Shown: positions 48,597-48,709 of the stretch, piece by piece | Numbering within the stretch: the first letter of the stretch is position 1 | Layout of the letters: every line of letters starts with the position of its first letter | Made by a program: the position numbers and the translations under genes | Source: Bacteroidales bacterium | Lineage (GTDB): Bacteria; Bacteroidota; Bacteroidia; Bacteroidales; JAAUTT01 | Length of the DNA stretch: 48,709 bases | Assembly (NCBI GenBank): GCA_025350365.1 | Contig: JANXXY010000188.1 | Coordinates: 1-48,709, forward strand | Direction of reading: 5' to 3' | Notes under the pieces: model-generated | Database searches by the model: none | What the model saw: the letters and a program-made list of their open reading frames with translations, nothing else | What the model was told of the DNA's origin: nothing

Positions 48597-48709
48597 TTAA
48601 ACTGCGACCGTTTCAAAAATGAGTTGTAAATTTGTGAAAGGAAAATGGGTTTCAGTTTGGTTTAAAAATGCGCATAATTCTTTCACGGCTTCGTTAGCCC
48701 TTGGTGTGG
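48597..48709 (-). CDS. C-terminal end of an unidentified protein cut by the window edge
   Basis: On minus, 36 codons open from the window end to a TAA at 48597-48599, reading TPRANEAVKELCAFLNQTET and then HFPFTNLQLIFETVAV. The LC-x-FLN-x-TET-x-FP-x-T-L pattern recalls the C-terminus of some DDE transposases, but the piece is too short to be sure. If so, a transposase copy begins here. Confidence 0.35.
   Translation of the reverse strand, partial: TPRANEAVKELCAFLNQTETHFPFTNLQLIFETVAV

Overview
The window is chromosomal DNA from a low-GC member of the Bacteroidota, probably a Bacteroidales/Marinilabiliales-like anaerobe. The grounds are a PorZ-like type IX secretion protein with a C-terminal sorting domain, the cluster ftsX-DUF3098-uppP-truB-queA, a DUF2723 membrane glycosyltransferase, LytS/LytTR signalling, and repeated TAnnTTTG (-7) promoter boxes with little use of strong Shine-Dalgarno sites. 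Species cannot be fixed from the sequence alone. Most of the window is ordinary core genome; the accessory parts are 39.7-41.9 kb and 46.1-48.7 kb.

Layout. 1-10.2 kb is almost entirely on the minus strand: a cut deoxynucleoside kinase, a GH3-family adenylating enzyme, the queA/truB/uppP/DUF3098/ftsX operon, a branched-chain aminotransferase, and a large membrane adenylate cyclase that carries a degenerate HD domain. 10.3-15.8 kb is on the plus strand: a universal stress protein, RdgB, PorZ and an ATP-grasp enzyme. 15.9-20.2 kb is a lysine/meso-DAP block: dapL diverges from a dapF-like gene and lysA, followed by a Sua5/YrdC gene. The DapF-like protein has serine at both positions of the two catalytic cysteines. 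20.2-25.7 kb (minus) holds a GIN-domain surface protein, rimM, rpsP, two lipoproteins and a predicted outer-membrane barrel.

26.0-29.7 kb carries DUF2723 and a polysaccharide deacetylase in tandem. 29.9-37.0 kb is a signalling region: a LiaF-like membrane protein with a LytS/LytTR pair on plus, facing a PAS kinase/single-domain response regulator/hybrid kinase operon on minus. 37.0-39.7 kb holds cmk, ispH and pfkA. A 460-base structured gap then leads into a HTH-ImmA/IrrE protease and DUF4411 PIN-like pair (toxin-antitoxin-like), then priA, a 0.6-kb gap with a nested palindromic repeat, the heptose-7-phosphate kinase gene rfaE1, and tRNA-Pro(CGG).

The last 2.5 kb is the clearest mobile region. 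A hipB-hipA pair lies between the intact tRNA-Pro and an exact 16-base copy of the tRNA 3' end, as expected for a small element integrated at the tRNA gene. The likely original tRNA terminator now lies beyond the distal copy. It is followed by repeated GGTGACC/GGTCACC motifs, a membrane-protein fragment and the C-terminal end of an unidentified protein at the window edge. The main points for follow-up are the double Cys-to-Ser DapF next to lysA, the hipBA element at tRNA-Pro, the cyclase with a dead HD domain, the ImmA/DUF4411 pair, and several dispersed palindromic or helically phased repeats.
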